A stretch of DNA of 64,000 bases from Salinivirgaceae bacterium. GTDB taxonomy: Bacteria; Bacteroidota; Bacteroidia; Bacteroidales; SZUA-534. The position numbers were made by a program, and so were the translations under genes. How positions within the stretch are numbered: the first letter of the stretch is position 1; each line of letters opens with the position of its first letter. Positions 41,502 to 49,184 of the stretch are shown in pieces. A model generated the notes under the pieces. That model was given only the letters and a program-made list of their open reading frames with translations, was not told the origin of the DNA and ran no database searches. Location: assembly GCA_017474765.1 (NCBI GenBank), contig JAFVGW010000013.1, forward strand, positions 1-64,000. The letters run 5' to 3'.

Positions 41502-43938
41502 CGACCTTGTCCGCCGCGACGAAATCCAACTCGACTACGAGACCGCGCAGCACAACTACATCAAGGCTATCGACAAAGGGTTGTTGAAGATTATGAGCAA
41601 AATGGGCATCAGCACCATCCGCTCGTACCGCGGCGCGAAGATTTTTGAGCCGATTGGCTTGAGCAGTCAGTTGCTGGCCGACTATTTCGGCACGAGCCTT
41701 TCAACGGTGGGCGGCATCGGGCTCGAAACCATCACCGCCGACGCTCTGCGTATGCACGCGCAAGCCTTTGACGGTCAAGCCGAAAGCGATATTCTGCCGT
41801 TTGTGGGGCAGTACTCGTTCCGCAAAGACGGAATCCGCCACGCCTGGACGCCCGAGGCCATTGCCACGCTGCAATTGGCCACTCGCACAGGCAGTTACAA
41901 GAAATTCAAAGAGTTTACATCGATTATCGATAACAAACCCGAGCCGCTTTTTCTGCGCGATTTCTTCAAGTTCAAACAGAAGCCCATCGACATCAGCGAG
42001 GTTGAGCCCGCCGAAAACATTGTGCGCCGATTCATTGGCGCGGCAATGTCGTTTGGCGCCATCAGCAAGGAGGCTCACGAGGCCATCGCGCTGGCGCTGA
42101 ACAAGTTGGGCGGCCGCAGCAACACTGGCGAGGGCGGCGAGGACAGCGAGCGTTTCTACACCGACAAAGACGGCGTATCGCTCTCAAGTTCAATCAAACA
42201 GGTGGCGAGCGGACGCTTTGGCGTTACGGCCGAATACTTGGTGAACGCCACTGAAATTCAGATTAAAGTGGCGCAGGGCGCGAAACCTGGCGAGGGCGGT
42301 CAATTACCTGGCTATAAGGTAAATGAAGTGATTGCCCGCACGCGCAACTCGATTCCTGGAATCACCCTTATCTCGCCGCCGCCGCACCACGACATCTACT
42401 CAATTGAGGACCTTGCGCAACTCATCTACGACCTGCGCAGTGTGAACCCGAAGGCCAAAATCAGCGTGAAACTGGTGGCCGAGAGCGGCGTGGGCACCAT
42501 TGCCGCGGGCGTGGCCAAGGCCAAGGCCGACCTGGTCATCATCTCGGGCGCCGAGGGTGGCACGGGCGCGTCGCCTGCGTCGTCAATCCGCTATGCGGGC
42601 ATTTCGCCTGAAATCGGCTTGGCCGAAACGCAGCAAACGCTGGTAATGAACGGTTTGCGCGGCTCAATCGAGGTACAGACCGACGGCCAACTCAAAACGG
42701 GCCGCGACGTGGTGGCAATGGCTCTGCTGGGCGCTGGCGAGTTCGCCTTTGGCACGGCCCAACTGATTGTTCTGGGCTGCGTTCTTATGCGCAAGTGCCA
42801 CACCAACGCCTGCCCTGTGGGCGTGGCCACTCAAGACCCGAAACTGCGCGAGCGGTTCCTGGGACGGAGCGAGTATCTGGTTAATTATTATATGTTTATG
42901 GCCGAAGAGGTGCGCGAGTATCTGGCTCAAATGGGCTTTCGCAAGTTCGACGACATCATCGGCCGCACCGATTTGATTGAGGTTGACCCGACGAAATTCA
43001 CCGACAAGACGCGCGGGCTCGATTTCAGCCGCATTCTGACTAAAATCGATAACGGCGCAGCCACTCGCAAAATGGCTGAAAACCAATACGATTTGTCGAA
43101 AACAATGGACGCCCGCCTGATTGCCGACGCCGCAGAGGCCATCGACTCGCAAAGGCCTGTCCGCTTGAGTTACAACATTCTGAACACCGACCGCGCTGTG
43201 GGCGCGACGCTCTCGGGTGCGGTGGCCGCCAAATATCGAGCCATCGGCTTGCCCGAAAACACTATCAATGTGCAGTTTACGGGCTCGGCTGGGCAGAGTT
43301 TCGGTGCGTTCCTAATGCGCGGAATCAGTTTCAGCGTTGAGGGCGAGGTGAACGACTACGTGGCCAAAGGACTCTCGGGCGGCTGCATAAGTGTTTATCC
43401 GTCAAGGAAATCGACATTCAATCCGCAGGAGAACATCATCGCTGGAAACACCATTCTGTATGGCGCGACGAGCGGCGAGGTTTACATCAGCGGACGCGTT
43501 GGCGAGCGCTTTGCTGTGCGCAACTCGGGCGCAACGGCCGTGGTTGAGGGCACTGGCGACCATTGCTGCGAGTATATGACTGGCGGCCGCGTGGTTGTTC
43601 TGGGCACCACGGGCAGGAACTTCGCCGCGGGTATGTCGGGCGGCCTGGCCTACGTCTGGGACAAGAATCACGACTTCGACTACTACTGCAATATGGATAT
43701 GATTGAGTTGAGCCTGATTGAGGAGAAATCGCGCCGCGACGAACTTTTCGAACTCATCAGCCGCCACTACCGCCACACGGGCTCGCCGCTCGCAAAGCAA
43801 ATGATTGAGCACTGGTCGGACTACATCGACGACTTTATTCAGGTGACGCCGATTGAGTACAAGCGCGTGCTGCACGAGGAGGCGCTGCGCCAAATTGAGA
43901 AGAAAATGGAGAATGTTCAACAAGAAGAGAATTATTAG
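41404..43938 (+). CDS. gltB: Glutamate synthase large subunit, C-terminal half (frameshifted)
   Basis: True homology begins at about residue 13 (PLLLGYGASAINPYMAFA); the preceding residues are out-of-frame. It contains the FMN-binding synthase domain (about 230-620: GAKPGEGGQLPGYKV, PPPHHDIYSIEDLAQLI, GAEGGTGASPASSIRY), the 3Fe-4S cluster Cys residues in GCVLMRKCHTNACPVGVA (about 458), and the GXGXG-type C-terminal beta-helix (about 620-800). With the N-terminal half it gives a full-length GltB of about 1490 residues. gltD begins 12 bp after the stop. Loss of GOGAT would be unusual beside intact glnN and gltD. Confidence 0.93.
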   Translation: MLRAARFARLCTPLLLGYGASAINPYMAFAVIDDLVRRDEIQLDYETAQHNYIKAIDKGLLKIMSKMGISTIRSYRGAKIFEPIGLSSQLLADYFGTSLSTVGGIGLETITADALRMHAQAFDGQAESDILPFVGQYSFRKDGIRHAWTPEAIATLQLATRTGSYKKFKEFTSIIDNKPEPLFLRDFFKFKQKPIDISEVEPAENIVRRFIGAAMSFGAISKEAHEAIALALNKLGGRSNTGEGGEDSERFYTDKDGVSLSSSIKQVASGRFGVTAEYLVNATEIQIKVAQGAKPGEGGQLPGYKVNEVIARTRNSIPGITLISPPPHHDIYSIEDLAQLIYDLRSVNPKAKISVKLVAESGVGTIAAGVAKAKADLVIISGAEGGTGASPASSIRYAGISPEIGLAETQQTLVMNGLRGSIEVQTDGQLKTGRDVVAMALLGAGEFAFGTAQLIVLGCVLMRKCHTNACPVGVATQDPKLRERFLGRSEYLVNYYMFMAEEVREYLAQMGFRKFDDIIGRTDLIEVDPTKFTDKTRGLDFSRILTKIDNGAATRKMAENQYDLSKTMDARLIADAAEAIDSQRPVRLSYNILNTDRAVGATLSGAVAAKYRAIGLPENTINVQFTGSAGQSFGAFLMRGISFSVEGEVNDYVAKGLSGGCISVYPSRKSTFNPQENIIAGNTILYGATSGEVYISGRVGERFAVRNSGATAVVEGTGDHCCEYMTGGRVVVLGTTGRNFAAGMSGGLAYVWDKNHDFDYYCNMDMIELSLIEEKSRRDELFELISRHYRHTGSPLAKQMIEHWSDYIDDFIQVTPIEYKRVLHEEALRQIEKKMENVQQEENY

Positions 43939-43950
43939 GAGGATAGAGAT

Positions 43951-45297
43951 ATGGGAAATCCAAAAGCATTTCTGACCGTACCGCGTCAGGAGGCGGGACA
44001 CCGCCCCATCCACGAGCGCATTTCGGATTTTGGCGAGGTGGAGCAGACTCTGAACGAGAGCAACCGAATGCTGCAGGCGTCGCGCTGTATGGACTGCGGC
44101 GTGCCGTTCTGCCACTGGGCCTGCCCGCTGGGCAACAAGCAGCCCGAATGGCAGGACGCCGTGTACCGCGGCAAATGGGAGACCGCTTACAAAATACTGA
44201 CCGCAACCAACGATTTTCCCGAGTTCACGGGCCGCATCTGCCCCGCGCTCTGCGAGAAAAGTTGCGTGCTGAACCACTGCATCGACGCGCCCGTGACCAT
44301 CCGCGAGAACGAGTGCTCGATAATTGAAAAGGCTTTCCGTGAGGGGTTTGTGCAGCCGAAGCACTACGAGCGCAACGGCCGCCGCGTGGCCATCATCGGC
44401 GCGGGCCCCGCAGGACTGTCGGCCGCCGTGCAACTCAACCGCCGCGGCTACGCTGTCACCGTTTTCGACAAGCACAGCGACGCTGGCGGACTTTTGCGCT
44501 ACGGCATTCCGAACTTCAAACTCGATAAATACGTCGTCACCCGCCGCACCAATCTTATGCAGCAGGAAGGTGTTGAGTTTCAGTTTGATACTGATATTGA
44601 TTTGAACCATTTGCCCGAAGGCTTCGACGCCTACGTGATTGCCAACGGAACGCCCACGGCGCGCGATTTGAAAATTGAAGGCCGCGATTTGAAGGGCGTG
44701 TATTTTGCCTTGCAGATACTGTCGCAGCAGAACGAGCGTCTGGCTGGCAAGCAATTCGCTGAAAGCGAGACGATTACTGCCAAGAGCAAGCGCGTGCTGG
44801 TCATTGGCGGCGGCGACACGGGCTCTGACTGCATCGGCACCTGCCACCGTCAGGGCGCGGTGAGCGTGACGCAGATTGAGATTATGCCCAAACCGCCCGT
44901 CGGCAGCAACCCCGCCACGCCGTGGCCGCAATGGCCCGTGGTGCTGAAAACCACCACAAGCCACGAGGAGGGCTGCGAGCGCCGCTGGTGCCTGACTTCG
45001 AACCGTTTCATCGGCAACGCCAAAGGCGAGTTGACGGGCGTTGAGGTTGAGGAGGTGGAGTGGCTTCCCGCACCCGAAGGCGGCCGTCCGCAAATGAAAC
45101 TCACTGGCCGTAAGGAAGTTATCGAATGCGATATGGTGCTTCTGGCAATGGGATTCCTGAAGCCCGAGCACCCGCAGTACGCGCCGAACGTCTTTCTGGC
45201 TGGCGACGCCAAATCGGGCGCAAGCCTTGTGGTGCGCGCCATTGCAAGCGGCCGCGAGGTGGCGCAGCAGGTGGACAATTACTTACGGAAAGGATAA
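43951..45297 (+). CDS. gltD: Glutamate synthase small subunit
   Basis: GltD passes electrons from NAD(P)H through FAD and 4Fe-4S clusters to GltB. The 448-residue protein has the cluster Cys residues in CMDCGVPFCHWACPLGN (about 47-60) and ICPALCEKSC, the FAD site GAGPAGLSAAVQLNRRG (about 150), and the NAD(P)H site VIGGGDTGSDCIGTC (about 285). The end (GDAKSGASLVVRAIASGREVA) is the usual second FAD site. The frame is intact, and it is followed by a terminator at 45331-45363. Confidence 0.96.
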   Translation: MGNPKAFLTVPRQEAGHRPIHERISDFGEVEQTLNESNRMLQASRCMDCGVPFCHWACPLGNKQPEWQDAVYRGKWETAYKILTATNDFPEFTGRICPALCEKSCVLNHCIDAPVTIRENECSIIEKAFREGFVQPKHYERNGRRVAIIGAGPAGLSAAVQLNRRGYAVTVFDKHSDAGGLLRYGIPNFKLDKYVVTRRTNLMQQEGVEFQFDTDIDLNHLPEGFDAYVIANGTPTARDLKIEGRDLKGVYFALQILSQQNERLAGKQFAESETITAKSKRVLVIGGGDTGSDCIGTCHRQGAVSVTQIEIMPKPPVGSNPATPWPQWPVVLKTTTSHEEGCERRWCLTSNRFIGNAKGELTGVEVEEVEWLPAPEGGRPQMKLTGRKEVIECDMVLLAMGFLKPEHPQYAPNVFLAGDAKSGASLVVRAIASGREVAQQVDNYLRKG

Positions 45298-45330
45298 TTG
45301 CTAATTACGAAGCCGAAGGGCTGATATGGC

Positions 45331-45363
45331 AAAGAGCGGGACTGTGAGGTTCCGCTTTTTTTG
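45331..45363 (+). terminator. Intrinsic terminator after gltD
   Basis: AGCGGGA (45335-45341) pairs with TTCCGCT (45350-45356) around an 8-nt loop and is followed by a run of T. It ends the glutamate synthase transcript. Confidence 0.65.
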
Positions 45364-45387
45364 TTTTCGGACGAGCGGGAAAAGTTT

Positions 45388-45395
45388 TAATTTTG
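45388..45395 (+). promoter_or_regulatory. -7 element upstream of the membrane protein gene
   Basis: TAATTTTG matches TAnnTTTG. The start point would be at about 45402, which favours the ATG at 45418 over 45403 for the following gene. Confidence 0.4.
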
Positions 45396-45402
45396 GGAAA
45401 AG

Positions 45403-46188
45403 ATGAAGAATCCAAAGATGAAGAAAAATGACTTTGATGATTGGGTTGTAAAACGTGCGGCAAGAAAAGGTTTTGCCTTGCCATTTATAATTTTTCTCGT
45501 AGGGTTATTTCCTATCGTTGAATCATTGTTAAATATCGATGATACAAAAATCAAAGCCAAAGGCGAAATTGTATCTATCTCTAAAGATTCAACATTGTTA
45601 GTTATTCAAGGGTTGGAATTACCTTTTCATATACGTGGTGGTACAGATAGGTCAAAAATTCATATAGGTGATTATGCAGAAATAATGTATTCAATAGAAT
45701 CCCCCAAATATAATAACATTGAGCAATTGAAAGTCAACGGCAAGGTGATTTATAAGTATAGTTGGTGGTACAACAATAAAGTTCCTGTATGGTTTGCTGT
45801 GGTTGGTGCGATACTTATTTATTTCGTAGTAAAAGAACGTAATAGAGATGTCCGCAAAGGTGAATATGATCCCGCAGGTCCAATGCTCGCAACAATTTTA
45901 CAAGTCCACCCTGAAGATGATGACAATGAGCCAACCGACATAGATTATAAAGAGCAATCATCAATAATAAACGAGGATAATCTTGTCTATGACAGCGATA
46001 TGGACTATTCAGTTTATAAAACCGAAACGAGTGAAATAATATCCGTGGTATTTAGCGATGAGAATGGCGCTTATTGCAGATATTTCGAAATCCCTGATAC
46101 TGAAAAAGATTATTCGCAACTCGCCGATTTGGCAAACGACATACGCAACAATGCCGCTAATTATGCTGAAAAAGAGATAATGGTGTAG
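45403..46188 (+). CDS. Membrane protein of unknown function (261 aa)
   Basis: Two membrane spans are visible: about 23-43 (GFALPFIIFLVGLFPIVESL) and about 127-145 (VPVWFAVVGAILIYFVVKER). Between them is a ~75-residue beta-rich part (IKAKGEIVSISKDSTLLVIQG), probably outside the cytoplasmic membrane, and after the second span is a charged cytoplasmic tail with many Asp and Glu. I recognise no family; the layout resembles small DUF3592-type proteins, but I cannot confirm that. The alternative start at 45418 is equally possible. Base composition is more AT-rich than the gltBD genes beside it. Confidence 0.6.
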   Translation: MKNPKMKKNDFDDWVVKRAARKGFALPFIIFLVGLFPIVESLLNIDDTKIKAKGEIVSISKDSTLLVIQGLELPFHIRGGTDRSKIHIGDYAEIMYSIESPKYNNIEQLKVNGKVIYKYSWWYNNKVPVWFAVVGAILIYFVVKERNRDVRKGEYDPAGPMLATILQVHPEDDDNEPTDIDYKEQSSIINEDNLVYDSDMDYSVYKTETSEIISVVFSDENGAYCRYFEIPDTEKDYSQLADLANDIRNNAANYAEKEIMV

Positions 46189-46243
46189 ATGTAAACGGTG
46201 TTTAATATGCGTTCTAAATCACGAATTTCCATAACCAATTTAT

Positions 46244-47614
46244 TTACAGAGCGCACCAAACCATATACGGTGGTATTTTAATGCAGTCATTTTCAACTGA
46301 AAACATTTTGGGGTGAATAATGAACGCATTGCCTATTTTGCCTTGAAACTTCTCGCGGAATTTGGTTAAAGAAGTTGTCGTATAGTTTTTTGACGACTTC
46401 ACTTCTATCGGGCAGACTTTGAAATTCGTTTTGCTTTCGTTCGAGAGAAGGAAATCGATTTCCATTGAATTTCTGTGCTTTTCGCGGTCGTATTCGTTAT
46501 AAAAATAGAGATTCTTCCCTTTAGCCCGAATCATTTGAGCCACAGCGTTTTCGTATATCATACCTTCGTTGAGTGAGAGTTTTCCGTTCATAATGTCGCG
46601 GTACAGGCCGTTCGTTGCCAGTTCGTTCTCGTTGAACGCCAAACTGACTAGCAGCCCCGTGTCGCCCATATAACATTTCACTTGCGAGTCGTTTTTGTTA
46701 AGCGCGAATCCGACGTTTGGGTCGTTGCATTTGTAACACAGATTGCACATCATCGAGTCGTTGAGCCAAAACAGAGGCTCGTCGTATTTGGCGAAAGTTG
46801 CGGAACCGCTTGAGTCGAATTGTGTCAGTTCGATTTTTTTCTCGTGAGTCGACAGTGCGCCAGGGATATTCTCAAACAAGGCCGAAACTTTTGATTTGTA
46901 CCGCCGCGAGGCTTTTTTTATATCATCTTGATACAGAGCAATAATATCGCGTTTTTCAACATCGCTGGCCGAAAAATCACAATCATTTTCAATGTACGCG
47001 ACAATGCTTTGCGGCATTCCGCCCACCAGCATATATTCCCTGAAAAGGCGCATTGCCTTGCTGTGGAATGCTTCATCGAGCGGTTTCCGCGCCTGCCAGC
47101 ACGTTTGAATGTATTCAAGTAGCAGTTCTTCGCCGCGCGCTTTGGCAAATTCTTCAAAATCACACGGATACATTTTCATTTTTCGTTCTTCCGACGGAAT
47201 TGTAATGTCGGCGACATTCTCTTGTATCGAAATCAGCGAACCTGTCTCAATGAAATCGTACCGTCCGTCGGCGACTAAATATTTTACCGCTTCGCGCGCT
47301 TTCGGAAATTTTTGTATTTCGTCAAAGATTATCAGCGATTCCCGTCGATAGAGTTTCACGTTGTATTCCAATGAGATAGTCTGATAAAAAACGTCAAGAT
47401 TGTTCAAATTGTCCGAAAAATTGTCGGTTATCCGTTTCGGAACGTTGGCAAAATCAATCACAACATACGATTTGTACTCTTGCTCACCGAATTTCCTTGC
47501 GATTGTCGATTTGCCAATACGCCTTGCACCTTCTATCATAAGTGCTTTGGTTCCGTTGGTTGTTTGCTTCCAGTTAAGCAGTTTTTGATATGTTGTGCTT
47601 CGTTCAATGTTCAT
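46244..47614 (-). CDS. AAA_14/DUF4143 ATPase
   Basis: Start at 47614 (MNIERSTTYQKLLNWKQ) fits the family better than the upstream ATG at 47641. An AAA_14 P-loop (IEGARRIGKSTIARKFG, Walker A near residue 35) is followed by SLIIFDEIQKFPKA (Walker B) and a DUF4143 C-terminal domain with a nuclease-like pattern, EIDFLLSNES...CPIEVKSSKN (E-D-EVK). Such proteins are common, mobile and of uncertain role. Upstream is an array of four TGCGCA palindromes (47635-47742), the first 21 bp before the start. The gene converges with the membrane protein gene and is AT-rich. Confidence 0.85.
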   Translation of the reverse strand: MNIERSTTYQKLLNWKQTTNGTKALMIEGARRIGKSTIARKFGEQEYKSYVVIDFANVPKRITDNFSDNLNNLDVFYQTISLEYNVKLYRRESLIIFDEIQKFPKAREAVKYLVADGRYDFIETGSLISIQENVADITIPSEERKMKMYPCDFEEFAKARGEELLLEYIQTCWQARKPLDEAFHSKAMRLFREYMLVGGMPQSIVAYIENDCDFSASDVEKRDIIALYQDDIKKASRRYKSKVSALFENIPGALSTHEKKIELTQFDSSGSATFAKYDEPLFWLNDSMMCNLCYKCNDPNVGFALNKNDSQVKCYMGDTGLLVSLAFNENELATNGLYRDIMNGKLSLNEGMIYENAVAQMIRAKGKNLYFYNEYDREKHRNSMEIDFLLSNESKTNFKVCPIEVKSSKNYTTTSLTKFREKFQGKIGNAFIIHPKMFSVENDCIKIPPYMVWCAL

Positions 47615-47634
47615 AATGAATGCTTTTTTAACAG

Positions 47635-47742
47635 TGCGCAATGTACAAATTTTACTAATCGATAATTATGCGCAGAGTAATTTTTATTAAAAATAGTAGT
47701 TATGCGCAGAGTAATTTTTATTAAAAACGATAACAATGCGCA
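47635..47742. repeat. Array of four TGCGCA boxes at 34-bp spacing
   Basis: TGCGCA occurs at 47635-47640, 47669-47674, 47703-47708 and 47737-47742, each 34 bp from the next. The two middle units share a longer identical block, ATGCGCAGAGTAATTTTT and the following ATTAAAAA. The array is directly upstream of the ATPase gene on the minus strand and would sit in its promoter or leader. It looks like an operator array or an iteron-like set of sites. Confidence 0.75.
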
Positions 47743-47760
47743 GTGTTTGCTAAAAAATGC

Positions 47761-48012
47761 AAATCTGTTCTCCCGATAATTATCGGGACATCGTCATCTG
47801 TGTTCTAATTTTCCGTGCGTGGTTTCCAATTCGTAATAAAAACTCGTAATTAAAAACCTAAATGACGTATTTTTGTCAGTATTTATAATAAAATATTGAT
47901 TTTTGCACCGTGATTATTTAAAAGTGTAAAAGAAATAACGCAAAGAATGACAGATTGAAAAAACAGCGAAAATCTGTTCCCCCGATAGGGGCTGTGTCAT
48001 CAGTGCGAATCA
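47761..48012. repeat. Two copies of a ~40-bp intergenic repeat with a palindrome
   Basis: Copy 1 (about 47761-47800) has AAATCTGTTC, then the palindrome CCCGATAATTATCGGG (47772-47787), then CATCTGTG. Copy 2 (about 47970-48010) has AAATCTGTTC, a shortened CCCCCGATAGGGG, and GTCATCAGTG. A third member is at 36279-36294. The DNA between the copies is AT-rich; TATTTTTG at 47868-47875 is a possible -7 element for dapF. No gene is seen in 47642-48027. Confidence 0.55.
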
Positions 48013-48027
48013 TAAAGTATTGAAACA

Positions 48028-48873
48028 ATGAAAATTCCATTCACCAAAATGCACGGCCTGGGCAACGATTACATCTACGTTGACATTACCGACCGAGAAT
48101 TGCAAAACCCTGAGCAACTGGCAGTTCTGTGGAGCGACCGCCATAAGGGCATCGGCAGCGACGGGCTGGTGCTCATCGGGCGCTCGGAGGTGGCCGATTT
48201 CAGTATGCGCATCTTCAATGCCGACGGCTCGGAGGCGCTAATGTGCGGCAACGCGTCGCGCTGCATTGGCAAATATCTGCACGACAACCATTTGACCGAC
48301 AAAACCGAAATCCGTCTTGAGACGCTTTCGGGCATCAAAATCATCCGCCTGAACCTTGCCGCCGACGGCTCGGTGGAGACCGTGACGGTGGATATGGGCG
48401 AGGGCTGCCCAATGGGCGTCATTGGGTTGGGCGGACAGGAGCATCTGCTTGTGGGTGAGCGGATTGAGGCCTGCGGACACGTTTTCAACGCCACGGCCAT
48501 CAATATGGGCAATCCGCATCTGGTGCTTTTTGTGCAGAACGCCGAACTTGCGCCCGTGGCCGAAGTGGGCGCCGAACTGGAGTACAGCCCAATGTTCCCG
48601 AACCGCACCAATGTTGAGTTTGCCGAGGTTATCGACAGCCACAACATCCGTATGCGCGTGTGGGAGCGCGGCAGCGGCATCACTCAGGCCTGCGGAACGG
48701 GCGCGTGCGCAACCGCCGTGGCCGCCGCAATGGCCGAACTCACCAACCCCACCGACTGCCACGTTCAAATGGACGGCGGCACCCTAACCATCACTTGGAA
48801 CCCCGCCACCCGCCACGTTCTAATGACTGGCACGGCCACGAAGGTGTTTGAGGGGGAGATTGAGATTGATTGA
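48028..48873 (+). CDS. dapF: Diaminopimelate epimerase
   Basis: DapF interconverts LL- and meso-diaminopimelate for lysine and peptidoglycan. The 281-residue protein has [15 protein letters not shown] at the N-terminus, both catalytic Cys in MCGNASRC (about 73) and QACGTGACA (about 217), the [10 protein letters not shown] motif, and ERGSGIT before the second Cys. Length and motif order are complete. A terminator follows. Confidence 0.95.
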   Translation: MKIPFTKMHGLGNDYIYVDITDRELQNPEQLAVLWSDRHKGIGSDGLVLIGRSEVADFSMRIFNADGSEALMCGNASRCIGKYLHDNHLTDKTEIRLETLSGIKIIRLNLAADGSVETVTVDMGEGCPMGVIGLGGQEHLLVGERIEACGHVFNATAINMGNPHLVLFVQNAELAPVAEVGAELEYSPMFPNRTNVEFAEVIDSHNIRMRVWERGSGITQACGTGACATAVAAAMAELTNPTDCHVQMDGGTLTITWNPATRHVLMTGTATKVFEGEIEID

Positions 48874-48916
48874 AGGATTGAAGGCGTGAAGGATTGAATG
48901 CATTTTTTATTAACAG

Positions 48917-48955
48917 AAAAGCGGGATTTCAGAGTAGGAAAATCCCGTTTTTTTT
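48917..48955 (+). terminator. Intrinsic terminator after dapF
   Basis: GCGGGATTT (48921-48929) pairs with AAATCCCG (48940-48947), followed by eight T. It ends dapF and precedes about 230 bp of gene-free DNA before the giant gene. Confidence 0.75.
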
Positions 48956-49090
48956 GACGGTCGCAATACCTAACCTCATAATAGTGCTCAATATCATTAC
49001 TTTTGTAATTCATTTACTTACGAAAATTCGACATTCATAAAGAAAAAAACGACTTGTATCAATAAGAACATGTCGTTGTTAATAAAATCG

Positions 49091-49121
49091 TTGGCTAACT
49101 GCTTTTTTCTCAGTTTATTTG
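49091..49121 (+). promoter_or_regulatory. Promoter of the giant adhesin gene
   Basis: TTG (49091-49093) and TTTATTTG (49114-49121, one mismatch to TAnnTTTG) are 20 bp apart, 63 bp before the ATG at 49185. A 10-bp hairpin with one mismatch (AACGAC at 49049, GTCGTT at 49073) lies just upstream. Confidence 0.4.
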
Positions 49122-49184
49122 TACCAATGAATGCCAAATTGTGTTCAGATATAAACAAGGGGAAATAACTCTAATTTATTTATT

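Noticed and set aside
43402..45171. Long antisense open frame (589 codons) opposite gltB and gltD
   Set aside because: It lies fully opposite two highly conserved genes; its length comes from the GC-rich codon pattern of those genes, and its sequence has no recognisable domain.
47635..47742. Repeat array considered as a CRISPR
   Set aside because: Only six bases are shared by all four units, the spacing is 34 bp, there are no unique spacers of the right size, and no cas genes are present.
49049..49078. Hairpin upstream of the giant gene considered as a riboswitch or terminator
   Set aside because: It lies upstream of the predicted promoter, is short with a mismatch, and has no T-run or known aptamer pattern.
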